Shown: positions 38,701-49,964, counted from the first letter of the stretch. The stretch is DNA of 64,000 bases from Dipylidium caninum (GCA_017562135.1 QEYB01001003.1:1-64000), one strand, 5' to 3'. Program-made: numbers and translations. The notes: generated by a model from the letters alone, not told the origin.

Positions 38701-41425
38701 CTTAAAGCCATCATTTCATAGGTCAATGAAAATTTAAACAGCAAAGAACGAATTTACCATTGGACAATTGGCCAATCGAAATCGTTGTACAGAGTTGAAT
38801 CTCTACGTTTTTATCAGATGTTCAAGACGGAAAAAAATGAACTGCTCAATAATCCACACTAAATAAGTATAATCGAACGACAAGGAAGCACCTCAAAGGC
38901 ACATCTAGGAAAATTTGACGTACTTTTCCTAAGGGCTAGAGAAATGGAGGGAAAGGTATCTACAAGCCGACTCTGGAAAGCATTAGTGAACACTTCCATA
39001 ACACAACTTGCTACACCTCAAACCATGTCGCGCATCGAAGAAAACGACTGAAAAATTAATGATAGTCTAGATTATAGTCTAACATCCCAAAAATTCATAG
39101 ACAATGAGAAAAGAAAACAGGGCCAGCAAATTTTTCTTGCAACCTGCATCTTCCCTTCAAAGCGAAACGAGTAATACGATCAGAGTGCAACAATGAAGCA
39201 GGAGGGTAATTAGAGAGATTCCTTTAAAAATAATGTTAAATCAAAACTAGCTCAGGGAACTCAGGTCGCGGAGATTAATAAAAATTATAACGAGCCGATT
39301 CAATATCACTAACCCGGATATAATCATAGTCATTAAGTTCGAAGACATTAAAATGCCAAGTAATCACGCGGTAGAAGTAGAGCAAATGGTAGTGGGCCAA
39401 AATAAAATCCAAGAAAATGGCCGTCAGACGCTAAAGATTACCAGCGGAACCCATAAAAACAAATTTACAAAGGGAGGAATGGCGTCGCGAGCGACCAGTG
39501 GCAGTAAAAATCGGGGCCAATTAACATGACTCCGATTCCAACTTCCTTGGATACTAGTAATGACCAGGAAAAAATTTTACTTTCTTGGATTAACAAAAAT
39601 ATCACGATACGACAAACGCGCCTAGGTCATTCATAGTGGACAGAGGCAAACGGTAAATCGAGAAACCGAGGCACCGACGCCAAGGAAGAGTAATCATATC
39701 TACAGATAATCGAAAAATCTATTGAGGATAAAATGTACTGGGTATAAAAAAATGGGTTGCTTCCTTTACTCCTCGCAAAACAAGTTAAATATCTTCAAAG
39801 GCCATACCAAAATCATGATCAAGGTCAAAACATGAGGCCGATCTTTAAACATAAAAAGTTGTTAACTATTGAAAGTTAGGGTAAAAATTTGGATGGAAGT
39901 CACCGTGCTCCTCCTGAAAATACGTAATAGAAGTGATAAATGGGCGACAGAACCACTGCGATCCCAATTAAAACACGCCTAGGTCTTTGGAACATAAAAA
40001 ATAGAGATTTCATTACTATAGACAAAGCATATAGAAAGATTATCATATTCATATTCAAGGCTATAGGTTAAAATGCTCACCACCACGTCATTAGTGAAGT
40101 GGAACGAAAAGAAAATGTGAACAAATCAAGTACAAATTACATAGTTAAGGTAAAAACCCAAAATATTTCCAAAATCATTACAAAAACGCCTAACTCGCCT
40201 GACCAAATAAAAATAAACCTTTAAGTAGAGACTAAATATGAAATTCTAATGAACACGGCCACCTCGGAGGTCGGACTTATGATAATCCACAAAAAAACTA
40301 GAGACAAGTTCTGATAAAATCGATAAACCGATTTAACGTCCAAAGTGAAAAAAGAACCAAATTAATATTATTTTTGCGTCAAAGCATCAATTTTCAATTG
40401 AATCTGAATTTTCCTGGTGAAGCTTGTAAATTAATCAATCGAGGGAGAGCAAGGCATCTAAAAGTGGAGTCTATAAGCACTAATGACCAACGATTGCTAC
40501 AATTGTATCAGTAATATGAATATACAAATTGTCGACAATCCTGGTTGAGAAAATACAGGTATTGACCACCAAAATAAATAATCAAGCAGTTCGTACTGAG
40601 AAAAATAATGGACATACTCGGGTGAGGGTGATATCCACGTCTTCAGGAGCTTTTTGGGCGAGTTCGCCCAACTGGCGTGCAGCAGTAATGCGTAACGTCT
40701 CATTAGGACAGCTTTCAAGTAAAGCAAATAGACGGTCCAAGCTGAAATCAACGTAAGAATTAGACTTTTGGTTATTTATTCTACAAAACAGTATCGTTTA
40801 CTAAGAATGACACAATATTCAAGTATACAATCAGGACAACAAAGCTGACATCCCATAAAAAGTGAGTGGAAATTGGAATTAAACAGGTTTACAAAAAGAC
40901 GGTGACAAAAATGTCAAAAGGACTAAAAGAAAAATCGCATATATGCCATGTGAACAATGAGAGGCACTGAGGTATCAAAGTATCTATTAAAACAAGCGCC
41001 ACAGCTAGACTGAGCCACATTACAATCTACTCGGGAAGAATCAAACTGAAAAATAGAATCCAGGAGGGTGCTCAACAAGCATGCGTAAAATTAGAGCAAT
41101 TGACGCGTTTGCCATATACGACCAGATCACTATCGCCTCCGCACTTTGTTTAGACATCCGCAATACGGAAAGGAAAATTTCAAAACACCTCATTAACGGA
41201 ATCTAATTCAGTACAAAGTGGGCGTTACGAAAAGGAATCAATCAGCCTATCATAATGCAAGACCCTAACTGCCTCGATCCAATAACTGAGTGATTAAATA
41301 AATACATGGTTAATTACCGACTCGCCATTTAAGTCTATCAGAAAAGCGTCGATATCCTTTAAAACTACAGTAGCCCCAGAACCAATGACCAGACACCCGG
41401 GCGCAAAAAGCGACGACAGCGCCAT
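6727..41425 (-). CDS. BTAF1: TATA-binding protein-associated factor 172 (BTAF1/Mot1), Snf2-family ATPase
   Basis: BTAF1/Mot1 uses ATP hydrolysis to dissociate TBP from DNA in the nucleus, redistributing TBP among promoters. The whole gene order of the family is seen: N-terminal HEAT repeats, central HEAT region, then a C-terminal Snf2 helicase with motif I DDLGLGKT, Mot1-type box II DEGH, TGTPIQN and DRAHRIGQ. Exons traced (low-high): 6727-7276, 7364-7549, 7841-8115, 8596-8726, 9832-10042, 10731-10794, 10895-10975, 11970-12289, 12884-13042, 14789-15015, 15587-15987, 16231-16493, 19247-19581, 19877-20080, 20339-20429, 21222-21571, 22121-22221, 23664-23816, about 24230-24400, 24468-24660, 25348-25670, 25806-26038 (frame switch inside), 27453-27548, 29223-29442, 32487-32530, 33992-34227, 36035-36353, 40618-40741 and a tentative first exon 41397-41425. 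Most junctions have GT-AG sites and agreeing phases. Exons for the segment between 16493 and 19247 were not found. Identity is very secure; some boundaries are provisional. Confidence 0.96.
9832..13042 (-). CDS. BTAF1: BTAF1 exons: helicase N-terminal (ATP-binding) lobe
   Basis: Five exons (12884-13042, 11970-12289, 10895-10975, 10731-10794, 9832-10042) encode the linker ending AELRPYQQ, then [18 protein letters not shown]. Motif I DDLGLGKT lies near 12212-12235, followed by [12 protein letters not shown] (motif Ia). [14 protein letters not shown] precedes box II DEGH at 10755-10766. [20 protein letters not shown] is motif III. DEGH instead of DEAH is the family signature of Mot1/BTAF1. The exon at 10731-10794 is only 64 nt. 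A disordered His/Arg/Asp-rich insert sits between motifs I and Ia. Confidence 0.95.
11499..11519. repeat. Short (CA)n microsatellite
   Basis: About ten CA units with one CG interruption, inside a BTAF1 intron. A (GGT)n run follows at about 11765-11780. Confidence 0.7.
13290..13299 (+). repeat. Left terminal inverted repeat core of the mariner relic
   Basis: Reads TTAGGTAAAC and is followed by a few weakly similar bases. The exact inverse is found at 14296-14305. A TA dinucleotide two bases upstream (13286-13287) may be the remnant of the TA target duplication. Confidence 0.7.
14296..14305 (-). repeat. Right terminal inverted repeat core of the mariner relic
   Basis: Reads GTTTACCTAA on the plus strand, the exact inverse of the left repeat. 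It is followed directly by TA (14306-14307), the expected target-site dinucleotide for Tc1/mariner elements. Spacing to the transposase remnants fits an element end. Confidence 0.7.
14789..16493 (-). CDS. BTAF1: BTAF1 exons: central HEAT region before the helicase
   Basis: Three exons (16231-16493, 15587-15987, 14789-15015) encode HEAT repeats that match the family segment ahead of the helicase: [16 protein letters not shown], then [19 protein letters not shown], then [32 protein letters not shown], and finally [20 protein letters not shown]. The junction 16231/15987 fits in phase. Within 15587-15987 the frame must switch between about 15850 and 15905. Only an implausibly small (about 26 nt) intron would explain it, so a base error or undetected splice is likely. 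The 15587 donor and 15015 acceptor are weaker guesses. Confidence 0.8.
16494..19246 (-). other. BTAF1: BTAF1 intronic stretch that should contain one or more unfound exons
   Basis: The flanking exons end in phase 1 (19247) and begin expecting phase 2 (16493), so at least one exon must lie between. In relatives this part carries the GIITLYRHQ-like segment. Candidate minus-strand pieces near 17090-17280 and 18715-18765 (the latter with a GTGAGT donor) could not be confirmed. No other gene is evident. Confidence 0.45.
19247..23816 (-). CDS. BTAF1: BTAF1 exons: middle HEAT repeats
   Basis: Six exons (23664-23816, 22121-22221, 21222-21571, 20339-20429, 19877-20080, 19247-19581) join in consistent phases. 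They encode [14 protein letters not shown] and [20 protein letters not shown], then [19 protein letters not shown]. These are followed by [15 protein letters not shown] with a low-complexity Gly/Asn insert, [46 protein letters not shown] and [17 protein letters not shown]. Each block corresponds in order to the HEAT region that forms the TBP-contacting arm in the family. Donors are GTAAGT, GTTAGT, GTGAGT, GTACGA, GTGAGT and GTCAGT. Confidence 0.9.
24230..29442 (-). CDS. BTAF1: BTAF1 exons: N-terminal HEAT repeats, second part
   Basis: Exons 29223-29442, 27453-27548, 25806-26038, 25348-25670 and 24468-24660 encode [20 protein letters not shown] with [15 protein letters not shown], then [18 protein letters not shown], then [19 protein letters not shown]. 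Next come [35 protein letters not shown] and [16 protein letters not shown]. Phases agree at each clear junction. Inside 25806-26038 the frame switches; a 53-nt intron with a weak donor (25868-25920) would reconcile it with the [16 protein letters not shown] end. A further exon must lie near 24230-24400, but its frame and edges are uncertain. Confidence 0.88.
29443..32486 (-). other. BTAF1: BTAF1 intron of about 3 kb, no other gene seen
   Basis: Lies between the 44-nt microexon and the next exon downstream. It is A/T-rich with many stops in all frames. I see no transposase, reverse transcriptase or RNA gene in it. Confidence 0.6.
32487..32530 (-). CDS. BTAF1: BTAF1 44-nt microexon
   Basis: Encodes [15 protein letters not shown]. 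It is flanked by a polypyrimidine tract plus AG acceptor on one side and a GTAAGT donor on the other. The preceding exon (33992-34227) ends in phase 0 and the next one (29223-29442) starts needing phase 2; the microexon fits exactly. It corresponds to the lysine-rich linker between the first HEAT repeats and the WPLE/WE.RHGA repeat in relatives. Confidence 0.8.
33992..36353 (-). CDS. BTAF1: BTAF1 exons: N-terminal HEAT repeat and LLGS-like linker
   Basis: Exon 36035-36353 encodes [20 protein letters not shown] and a Lys/Glu-rich loop, then [13 protein letters not shown]. Exon 33992-34227 encodes [18 protein letters not shown] followed by an acidic Ser/Asp segment. These match the start of BTAF1, where the first HEAT repeat is followed by an RxxLxxKLGL element and an acidic linker. 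The junction is phase 1 (GTTAGT donor at 36034, AG before 34227). Confidence 0.88.
36354..40617 (-). other. BTAF1: BTAF1 intron of about 4.3 kb, A-rich on the plus strand
   Basis: Separates coding exon 2 (40618-40741) from exon 3 (36035-36353). The plus strand is A-rich, so the transcribed RNA is U-rich. I see no recognisable exon, mobile-element protein or RNA gene. Unrecognised repeats cannot be excluded. Confidence 0.6.
40618..40741 (-). CDS. BTAF1: BTAF1 coding exon 2: first HEAT helix pair
   Basis: Encodes [20 protein letters not shown] and then [21 protein letters not shown], closely matching the start of BTAF1, where LDRLF follows the initiator within a few residues. The donor is GTATGT and the acceptor TTTCAG. 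The exon starts with the last base of a split codon. A minus-strand segment with ATG at 41425 and a GTGTCT donor at 41396 has the correct phase to be exon 1 ([10 protein letters not shown]), but that start is tentative. Confidence 0.88.
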
Positions 41426-42642
41426 CCCGAACATATTTATACTGAGAGCCATTTCTGATTACAACGGGTTAAAAAGGGACCTCCAGCTCTCTTATTGGTC
41501 CAATTTCAACTAACTACAGCATGGCTACATTCTGACCTAGAATTTAGAACATATAAACAATGACATAAATGTTAATTTTCTATCAACCACTGTGTAGTTC
41601 AATTCATAAATTTAAATTATTTATGCATTACTTGCAATCAAATATGTTTTATTATGAACACACCGAAAAGGCCAAAAAATTTTAAATATTGCACAAGTTG
41701 ACTGGAAAACAAATGTAAGAAAATTAGTCATTCGAATTGCGTCCAATCAAGTAATAGGCCTTCTAATGTCGCCACAAATATATACTGCGCAAAGACAAGA
41801 ACGGCTAATTACATATTTTGAAATTTATCCCAATTTTGATTATCAAGCAAGTTCCGTATTCACGCCATAACGTATGGTTGAAATGTGTGGTTCTCCGCCT
41901 AGAAAGCCTTTGTACCTGAACGATGATCCGCCATTTTTTACCGGTTTGATATAGTGACATAATATCGTGTTATTAAACGGAAAAGTTAAGAGTTGAGTTG
42001 TCGAGTTATAAGTAGTGCTCAGAATACAGATTTAATACCGAATAATACGCCGCTCGTTATAAAATACGCTCCTTCTGCGCCAATTCCGGACTATAAAAAC
42101 AAGTTTGATTTTATTTAACGGTTGAGGCCACGAATATAAAGTCTCGCGAGTATGAGGCATTTGCATACCTGAACAACTACAATTTAGGGTTTTAATTTTA
42201 GGCAGCACATGAGCAATGGAATATTTTTCGTGTGATATATTTTATATAGGTTTTATAAGTAATTTCCCAGAAAAATGGCCTTCTTGAAATTCGCAGAGGG
42301 ACAAGGGGGTATGGCCAATGTTTAAAATCTAAAACAAATTATTTTTTGTTTATTTAAGTTTATTTTGCATTCTTTACTTCGTAGACTTCTACGTCTTATC
42401 ATATTTTTTGATTTATTTCATTAAGTTATTTGAGTCGTTATCGTCTAAGTTCTAAATATAACCAAACGATAAATGCCATATTACACTACAGACTTTTTTG
42501 TTGTTTTCAATTTTATATTTTATCACAATTAACTTTTCTGTTTGAAGTTATTTGTTTAACCTAATTGCCAATTTGAGCTCATCAGGCACCTCTCCACCGC
42601 GTTTGAATTTTCGGACGCCATTTGCTTCGTCCCGCCGTTGAC
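41426..42642. promoter_or_regulatory. Divergent promoter interval between BTAF1 and ALYREF
   Basis: The 5' ends of BTAF1 (minus) and ALYREF (plus) face away from each other across about 1.2 kb of strongly A/T-rich sequence lacking a long open frame. This arrangement predicts that both promoters lie here and may share elements. No unambiguous TATA box or initiator can be assigned. Confidence 0.5.
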
Positions 42643-44736
42643 ATGGATCTTAGTCTTGATGAAATTATCTTAAAGAATCGTGCTTCAAAGCGTGGTCGTG
42701 GCTCGAAATCTCAAAATGCGTTAAGACGGGTCAGCGCAGGTCGAATTCAAAAGCGAAGGAGCGGCGACTTCCCCGTAAGGTTATATCTATTCTTTTATTC
42801 GCTTTTAGAGAAGAAACCTACCCGATAAGTGGCAGCATGACCTCTTTCTTGGCACTGGAGGTGGTATGCCGAGGGCGAATGCCAAGATTTTGATTTCGAA
42901 CCTTGATTATGGCGTTAACGACGATGACATCCAAGTTCGCCTATCTTGTCTTAACATAGTTAATCTTAACTAGGAGCTCTTCCAAGAATTCGGCATTTTA
43001 AGGCGCGCAGCCGTTCATTACGACCGCAGCGGAAGATCTCTCGGAACTGCTGAAGTTATTTATACGAACCGAGCCGATGCTGCAAAAGCGATTGAACGTT
43101 ACAATGGTTTACCCCTAGATGGTCGCCCCATGAACATCCAGTTTGTTGGAGCTGCAGGTTAGTCCGTCGTACGGAAAAGATACGCGACGCGTTATGTTTG
43201 TTTACTGTGGATGGGACTCGTTTACACGGCTTTGTCGACATCTTGCGAGCCGCATCGTAAGAAATCCAAGGCCATCAATGGATCCTAATCCTTCTTAAAA
43301 GGTTTGATTATCCAGTCCACTTTTCACAATTATGCACCAATGCAATGTGTCTGATTTATCATGGCAACCGTTTTTTTGTTAAATGCGGCGAAATTTTGCT
43401 GTTTTCAGGTTTTGCTCTGAAACATTCGTGGTTATCTTTCACTTAACCCACTGCTATTACATTAGACAGTAGTGTGATTTTTGTTCTGGATTTTGCCCAG
43501 CTATGTAGTAGTATGCAGAATCCAAGGCATCAAGTCAAATGGTACTGGTTGCGGAATAATTGATTTAAATCAAGATTGCGATGTCACGTGTTTTGGGCTA
43601 TAGACCAGGCCTCGTTAATCATCTCTCCCCATGTACGTGACAGGTCGGTTAACTCCGAGTCCATGTTACTAGGTGAGATAAAACAAATTAAAATCAAGTA
43701 TGTTCTGTTTTTATTTCTTTCGTTTTCCGAGTCTAAATGGGGTTTTCTCTTGGTTAGATATTGCATCTTGGTTAAATGTCTGTATACCCAGGGTTATTCT
43801 ATCCTTTGCCGGGTTTGTTTCGATCTCGTCAGGGCATTATAGACGCTTTTCCGTGTAGCATTTTGGACATTTTTGTAAAGTTGTAATTGTTCTACTTTTT
43901 AAGTAAGCACTTTGGCTTCCATTTTGAAATTTTTTAAGGTAGGGCACGGTTTCTTCCAGTTTTTCAGTTTCTCGCAATTGTTGCTCATCCTATTTTTACA
44001 TCCGTTGATTACCCAGATAAACCGCCAGTGATATCTTGTTTAAATGTTACACGCCCTTATTACCAGTTTCCTGACCTCTGTTTTGTGTGTTTTATTGGTG
44101 AATATGTTTAAATTTCCGTTGCAATAGGCGCATTATCCGTCTCTTTGCTCATCTGCTTCTTTCCAAAGCCAAATATTAGTATACGTGATGTTAACGGTTG
44201 TTAGATCTTATTAAAAGAGTACTAATGACGGAACTTTGGACAGCTTGAGTTGTATATCAAGGCCCTACCCTTAACCCTGGGTAATAATTGCGTCACATTA
44301 TCACCGTATAATGTAGTCGGTTCTACTTAAATACAGTTTATTCTTGCGGCTTACATTAATTTCCGAATTCTATAAATAGTTTAAAGGTGTATTTAGCTTG
44401 CTTTCTTTAATAATAACGGTCACTTAATCTCTTTTCATTTTCCACAATTCAGATGGCCAGGGAACTATTCTATCGCGCAATCACCTTGCCAACGTTCTCC
44501 GTGGTCGACCCCGCGGGCGCGGTGGTGCAAGAGGCGGTCGGCGGGGCAACCGCAACAACCGGCCACCGGTCACGAAGGATCAATTGGATGCAGAACTAGC
44601 GGCTTACACTGCTCAGGTTTGTCGGGCCCATTTTTTGTTAACATTTTTTTGTTTTTCTTTTTTATGTTACTTCTAGAGGCAACCAATATATCAACATCCT
44701 CTGATTTGTGAGGTGATGCGAGCGGTACCTTTTTAA
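42643..44736 (+). CDS. ALYREF: ALY/REF mRNA export adaptor (THO complex subunit 4)
   Basis: ALYREF joins the TREX complex on nuclear mRNA and hands it to the export receptor. Exons: 42643-42774, 42809-42934, 42974-43157, 44453-44616 and probably 44677-44736. The N-terminus [13 protein letters not shown] is the UAP56-binding motif, followed by a basic Arg/Lys segment and [10 protein letters not shown]. The RRM has RNP2 ILISNL and an RNP1-equivalent SLGTAEVIY, with [13 protein letters not shown] closing the fold. An RGG-rich stretch follows, then a second UAP56-binding motif ([12 protein letters not shown]). Introns 1 and 2 are only 34 and 39 nt; intron 3 is about 1.3 kb. The length of about 221 residues fits the family. 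The final exon is uncertain because a second acceptor at 44834 gives a different, shorter tail. Confidence 0.93.
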
Positions 44737-44833
44737 TCCCGAGCGTGTAACTCACTTTACTTCACTGCGACAATGACGATGTTCTTATTTTTTTGTATCG
44801 TATGGCTGGTTACTGTTTTATTTTCGCTTGTAG

Positions 44834-44842
44834 AAGGCATGA
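44834..44842 (+). other. ALYREF: Alternative terminal coding exon of ALYREF
   Basis: A TTGTAG acceptor is followed by AAG GCA TGA. Spliced to the phase-0 donor at 44616, it ends the protein two residues after AAYTAQ, close to the short tail usual in the family. The competing exon 44677-44736 instead adds 19 hydrophobic/basic residues with no family counterpart. Confidence 0.4.
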
Positions 44843-47800
44843 GAAACCGAGTGCTTGGATCGCAGACGTCAGCCGTACTTTAAAGTGAGCGCTTGCGTTG
44901 TGCGGTGGATTTTTTCAAGCACCACTTCTCTGCTGTGCGTCCTTTACGTGTCCCAATGTAAACATTTTTTACCACTAATTGTGCGCATTTGTTTTGTATA
45001 AATAACGGTTTTATTGATACCCCTTGTCGTTTGTCGGGTTCTGTCCTTGCAACTGTTAATAAGTAGGATGTTATAATTTTACCAACCGAAGTAATTTAGT
45101 TTGAGACCTGCCGCGAATTTCCTGGGTGTGACTAATTTCTGACTTCGGAATGAGTGCAGGAACACGACATTTCCCCTCTTGTGGTCGGCCTCACCATTAC
45201 CCGATATTATTGTAAGGTATGGGTGGAGAACTGTTTGGTTCGAAATTGTGGCCGATGTATTGAGTCCCTGATGAGTTTTCTGATGAGCCGTCCCTCCTAA
45301 CAACTCGATCGTGGATCTAGGCGGTCCCAGTGCTGACTTTTTGGTGTGCTCTCGCCATGCTCGTTAAATACTACTCGCACCATGCCAGTAGGTGTTTGGA
45401 GGTCGGTTTTGCAGTTCCGCATTGATTGTTCACTCGGGGCGTGCCCTCCGATTGACAACGGTCTTAAAGTAGCTGGTGGTCGTATAAGGAGACTGGCTCT
45501 GAGTGGATGTCATTCTGTTCTGTTCACACATTGAACTTTCTCTAACTTCTCTTGCGTGAAGACCTACCCTATCAAGAGGTTCAAGGTGAATTTGTGAGAT
45601 GACTGGTGGCATCTTAGCAAGCGAGGCTGGCATTCCACCGTCGCTATTAATGGAACATTTACGCTCGTCTGGAGCTACTCACCACAAGCCTAGCGTCTGC
45701 GGAAACAGTTGATGTCGATCACGCCCTAATTATCACCATCATCGTCGCAATATTCCCATCTTCACCGACATTATTCAATAGATTGCAAGTAGCGGAGGCA
45801 AGTAGAGTGGCATTCAATGAGTAGCCTTAATCTTCCGTCAGACCGTTCCTCCACACGAGCCTTACTCGGGGGAAAGTGGGTAATTTTGCCCTTTCAACTA
45901 TGGATGATTACTCGGGCACCAATAGCGGGCGGTTGGCCAGCCAGACGGCCGGTGTTGCTGGACATGACTCTGCGTCACCTTTAACACTTTTGAGGCCTCT
46001 CCTCTCTATTTCTCTCTTCCCTTCTCCCCTTCCCTCCGGCCCCAACCCCCTCCCTCGCAGGTCGTAGTCCGTTCCACCTCGGTGCTGCGAGTGGAGCGCA
46101 CTTGGCAAAACTGGCTGATGTCAGGCATGGCGGAAAACACCCATAACGGTCTCCCGTTGGTGTTGGTTGGCACTGTCAGGTGGGTCACATTGACTTCGCG
46201 CACATCACACTAAGATCATGTGATTTGTGCCACTTCGGTGTCTTCCCGTTGCAGTCGCCGTCGCAACAGTGCAAACGAAACGGTGCAGGATGGCAGGGGA
46301 AGAAGGGCGACAGCTATAACATGGGTGAGACTTAAAAGTCAATCGTTAGGGCGACAAAGGACTAAAAAAAGGAGATAAACATACAGAAAGCAGAGTACAC
46401 CCCGGCGAGAGGCAACTTGGCACCCAGAAACCCACTGGCATAGTAACCAGGACTGCGGGGAAAGGCGAGCGCGGCCTGTTACGCTTACCATGGGAGAAGT
46501 CTGTGCATCTACATAGCTCACACATACGTCAGTTAACTTGGTTGATTTCCGTCGTCTTTTGTGCCAATGGTCGCGACTGACGGCAGAACAGCCAAGAAGT
46601 CCCCTCGAAAAGCCCCACGTCCGCTTCCACGCCCTGCCTCCCGTTTCAGGACATTGAATGGGGCTGTCGAAAACAATCCTAACCACTTCCTTTGTCTAAA
46701 ATCAGTTCGTGGTGCATAACAATCGACTGACCAATAAGCGCCACCATTTGCGCTGCTTTCAAGGTCAACGCAGTGGGAGATGTGACCTTGAGACGTGTGC
46801 TATTGGTCGAGAGAGACGGGGCGGAGTAGTTTAGTGCGAGGTGGCTAGGTGTAGTCGGTCTTGCCTCTCCTCCCAGGTGTCATGGGATAAGCATTGAATT
46901 CCAGGACTTGTGCCTTCTTGTCTATCTACTGGACACTACTAAATAGCCAAACGAGAAAGCGAATTCCGCAGGCAGCTACTCCTCTCTACCCCCTCCCCCC
47001 TCCTACCTCCACCTTCAACTCACTGCAGCCTCCTTGCTCGACCACTGGTGAGTTCTTCACGTTAACATCTATTCACTGCCTTGAATATACTCCGCCCTCA
47101 GAGGAGAAGGTGTCCTCCTCCTCCTCCTCCTCCTCCTCTCTCTTTCCCTCCCTCCTCCTCGCGACTTGACTGACGTAAATCGCCGGCCACTGGAGGCTTT
47201 GGCGACGACGAGTCTGCAAGCTTGCGTTTAGCCACCTCTCCTGCTGTCGTGCAACGTCTCCTCTGCGTGTGAGGGGGACGAACGCAGACTGGGCTGGTCT
47301 AAACGAAGTTGGGCTTGTTTCACCCCAACCAGTGGCTCCTCATTTGCCTCTGGCGCATCTGAAAGGGAATAGGCATGCGCCTCATCCCCACTGACCTCAT
47401 GTTCACCCCCTCCTCGTCCATTCTTATGCCGGGAAATCCTGGTGTACGGGAGATTCTCACCGGGTTCAGTGCACCACTGGGGAAGCTGAGACTACAAATT
47501 TGTGCGTGCGCAGGTCCCAAGGACCGGGGGTGCCGCCTCCTTTGACTGACCGTGGGTCTGTGTCTGTCGCTGCCGAGTCTTGACCACCGCCCCACTTGTC
47601 AGTCCGCCGCTTCGACACCTTTCCTTCCTCTCCTTCCATCGGTTTTTCACTAGTCTTAGGCCACAATTTTATTTATCGTGTTCATGTGCTGCTTAGGCCT
47701 GTTGTCGGTCAATTACCAAGTCGGCGAGTCTCCTTCAAGCTGATGAGATCGTTTTCGCTTTGTATCATGTTACACACCCTCTTATTACCGCCTACCCGTC

Positions 47801-48240
47801 CTACCGACTCCTTTTGTCCTCACACTTGTTCGGACGGACGCGCTGGTGCGGTGAGCCTGAAAGGCGACTTCTCAGACGCAGCCAGACGCCACCCCCTCCG
47901 CGTGTTCACTCGCCCACCCGCCAACAGCCCTGGGGCCTGAACGCCACGCACACCTGCCTCACCGGCGGGTCGTTTCTACACGACGCACTGCCAGACCGCG
48001 CGTAGGCGGACAAGGTGCCCGCACCACGTCGACGGGGGACGAGCTGGCAGGGACTTCCTCGTGGTAGCTCGTGCCGTAATGCTCTTGCTGTCACGTCAAG
48101 GCGACAGTAACAAGCGAGACCTGTCAAGTGACACTTCACTTCAGATAGGAAAACATAACTGGTGTGAACTTAAAAAATGACCTGATCATGTGGATTGATT
48201 GTTACCAAACAAGAGCGGTTCTTCTGTGCGACAAGTAGTC
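44843..48240. other. Intergenic region, no gene assigned
   Basis: Contains the ALYREF 3' UTR at its start, then GC-richer sequence with many overlapping open frames of 60-115 codons on both strands. None has a recognisable domain. A (TCC)n run lies at about 47113-47138. It could hold 5' exons of the Headcase gene, but none was identified. Confidence 0.45.
47113..47138. repeat. (TCC)n microsatellite
   Basis: About nine near-perfect TCC units in pyrimidine-rich sequence. No gene context is evident. Confidence 0.8.
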
Positions 48241-48253
48241 ATTCCCCGATGGT

Positions 48254-48576
48254 GATTTTTTGGATAGGCCTGAATTTCCTCGCCTTCTGTCCTAATTCCT
48301 GCCTCTACTCGGTTGAATGCCAGTGGCGTTGCCCAGGTGCCTTCCGAGGACGAAAAGGCATTTGGCCCCAACGAGTACTTGAATCGGGTCGCATGGCGGG
48401 GCGAAATGCGTCTGACCAGCCCCAACTCCAGGCTGAACGCGCTTCCCGAGGCAGCAGTCTCGTCCCCCTTGCGTCAAATGGCGATTGGCGAAAGGGACCT
48501 GAGCAGGTCCGGGCCAGAGTGTGCTCTTGCATATCCACCCTCCGAGATGCAGCCTCCCGCCGCAGGAAACACCTGA
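48254..48576 (+). other. Open frame with coding-like composition, possible exon of unknown gene
   Basis: About 100 codons are open to a TGA at 48574-48576, with little low complexity and high third-position G/C. It includes AFGPNEYLNRVAWRGEM and RLNALPEAAVSSPLRQMAIG. It could be an internal or 5' exon of the downstream Headcase homologue or of a separate gene. I do not recognise a domain and cannot fix splice sites. Confidence 0.3.
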
Positions 48577-49964
48577 CTTAACAAATATCGCTTTTTAGCA
48601 CCAATTTTAGCCTTATTCACCAGACACCCCCTAATAGTGGCCACTGCCGAGCTTAGTCTTGGCCGAAATGAGTGCTCCAGTGTGGTTTTCCCCTTCTCCT
48701 TAGCCCAAAATTTTGGCAAGCAATTCACTGGGGATCGGACCTAGTCGCCCCCATTGGCGAAGGTGTGTCTCTCCGCATTCCCTCGCCGTGGACTCCACCT
48801 TTTCCTTCCCAGGGAGGCAGACTCCCCGAGCCACCAACAGGTCACAACTTGGGTGGCGCCACTGTCACCTCGAAAAGAGTTGTTAAGACAGCGATAGGCG
48901 TAACTGCGGCGGATTCTGAAAGTGGAGTGACAGTCCGCTTTTCTTGGCGCCGTCGCCCGTTGGGTCCAGGCGCCAGGACAGTTTGTGATCGTGGACAAGG
49001 TGAGGAATCACGGATTTGACGATCAGGCGAATCGGAACGGGAAGGAGGAGAAGAAGAGGCGTGCGAAGACGACCTCGAGGCCGCGATGACCAGCCTCACT
49101 GCGAGGCGGCTGGGGCTATGACGTGCTAACACATTATAACACGCAAGAATGGGTAGTTTGGGAGAAGGCGCATTGCAGTATACCATGTTCGTTGCTTCCT
49201 GTAAGCCATTCACTCAAAAAATTCTGCGGAGGCTTCGCGCGTAGAAATCGTAATCAACGTCTGAAATTGTTAAATCGCGGTGGTCGCAAATAGCTGTCTC
49301 CACTTCACTTTCAGCCAAATGAAAGCAACTTTTGGCTTACAAGAATGTGGCAGCGGTTGACCAGTTATGACGAATGGCAGGTTGACACTCCTAATTTATT
49401 TAGGCTCCTAAGACGTGGAATTCAAAATAACCACGATGAGTGGCTCTAACTCCATTCCACACACGACCTCCTGCAATTCTTTCCCGGTGTTTATCCGACA
49501 ACACTTGCCAAACAAAGTCAGTAGGCTATCTAATGTATTGCTTGGGGTTGTTTGTTCTTTCCTTTCAAACGACAACGTAGTTAAATGGCAAAGTAATTTG
49601 CGCAGGTTCGTAGTTTTGCGAAGATTCCACTCCCACCGATTGGTGGAGGAGAATGTTTACTTGAACTGTCACGCCCAATCGCCACGCAGCTGGCCGCATT
49701 TTATTATTAACTGCCATATTCCGTGTTGCTTGTCTCCTACATTTTCGTGCTTTCCTAACGGATGATTATCACCATGCTCATCCACAATGGTTGAGTGAAT
49801 TTGTCTTAAGCGGATTTTCTGGTCTCATGCTTAAGCCGGGACGCGCAGTAGACTAGGATAGTTTCTAGCAAGAGACGTTGGCAAGATTTCTATACGATTA
49901 TTAAGAAATCATATGCTACCAGTTGATGAAGAAGGCTAAAAAAAGTGCTTAAATTTCAGCCTTA

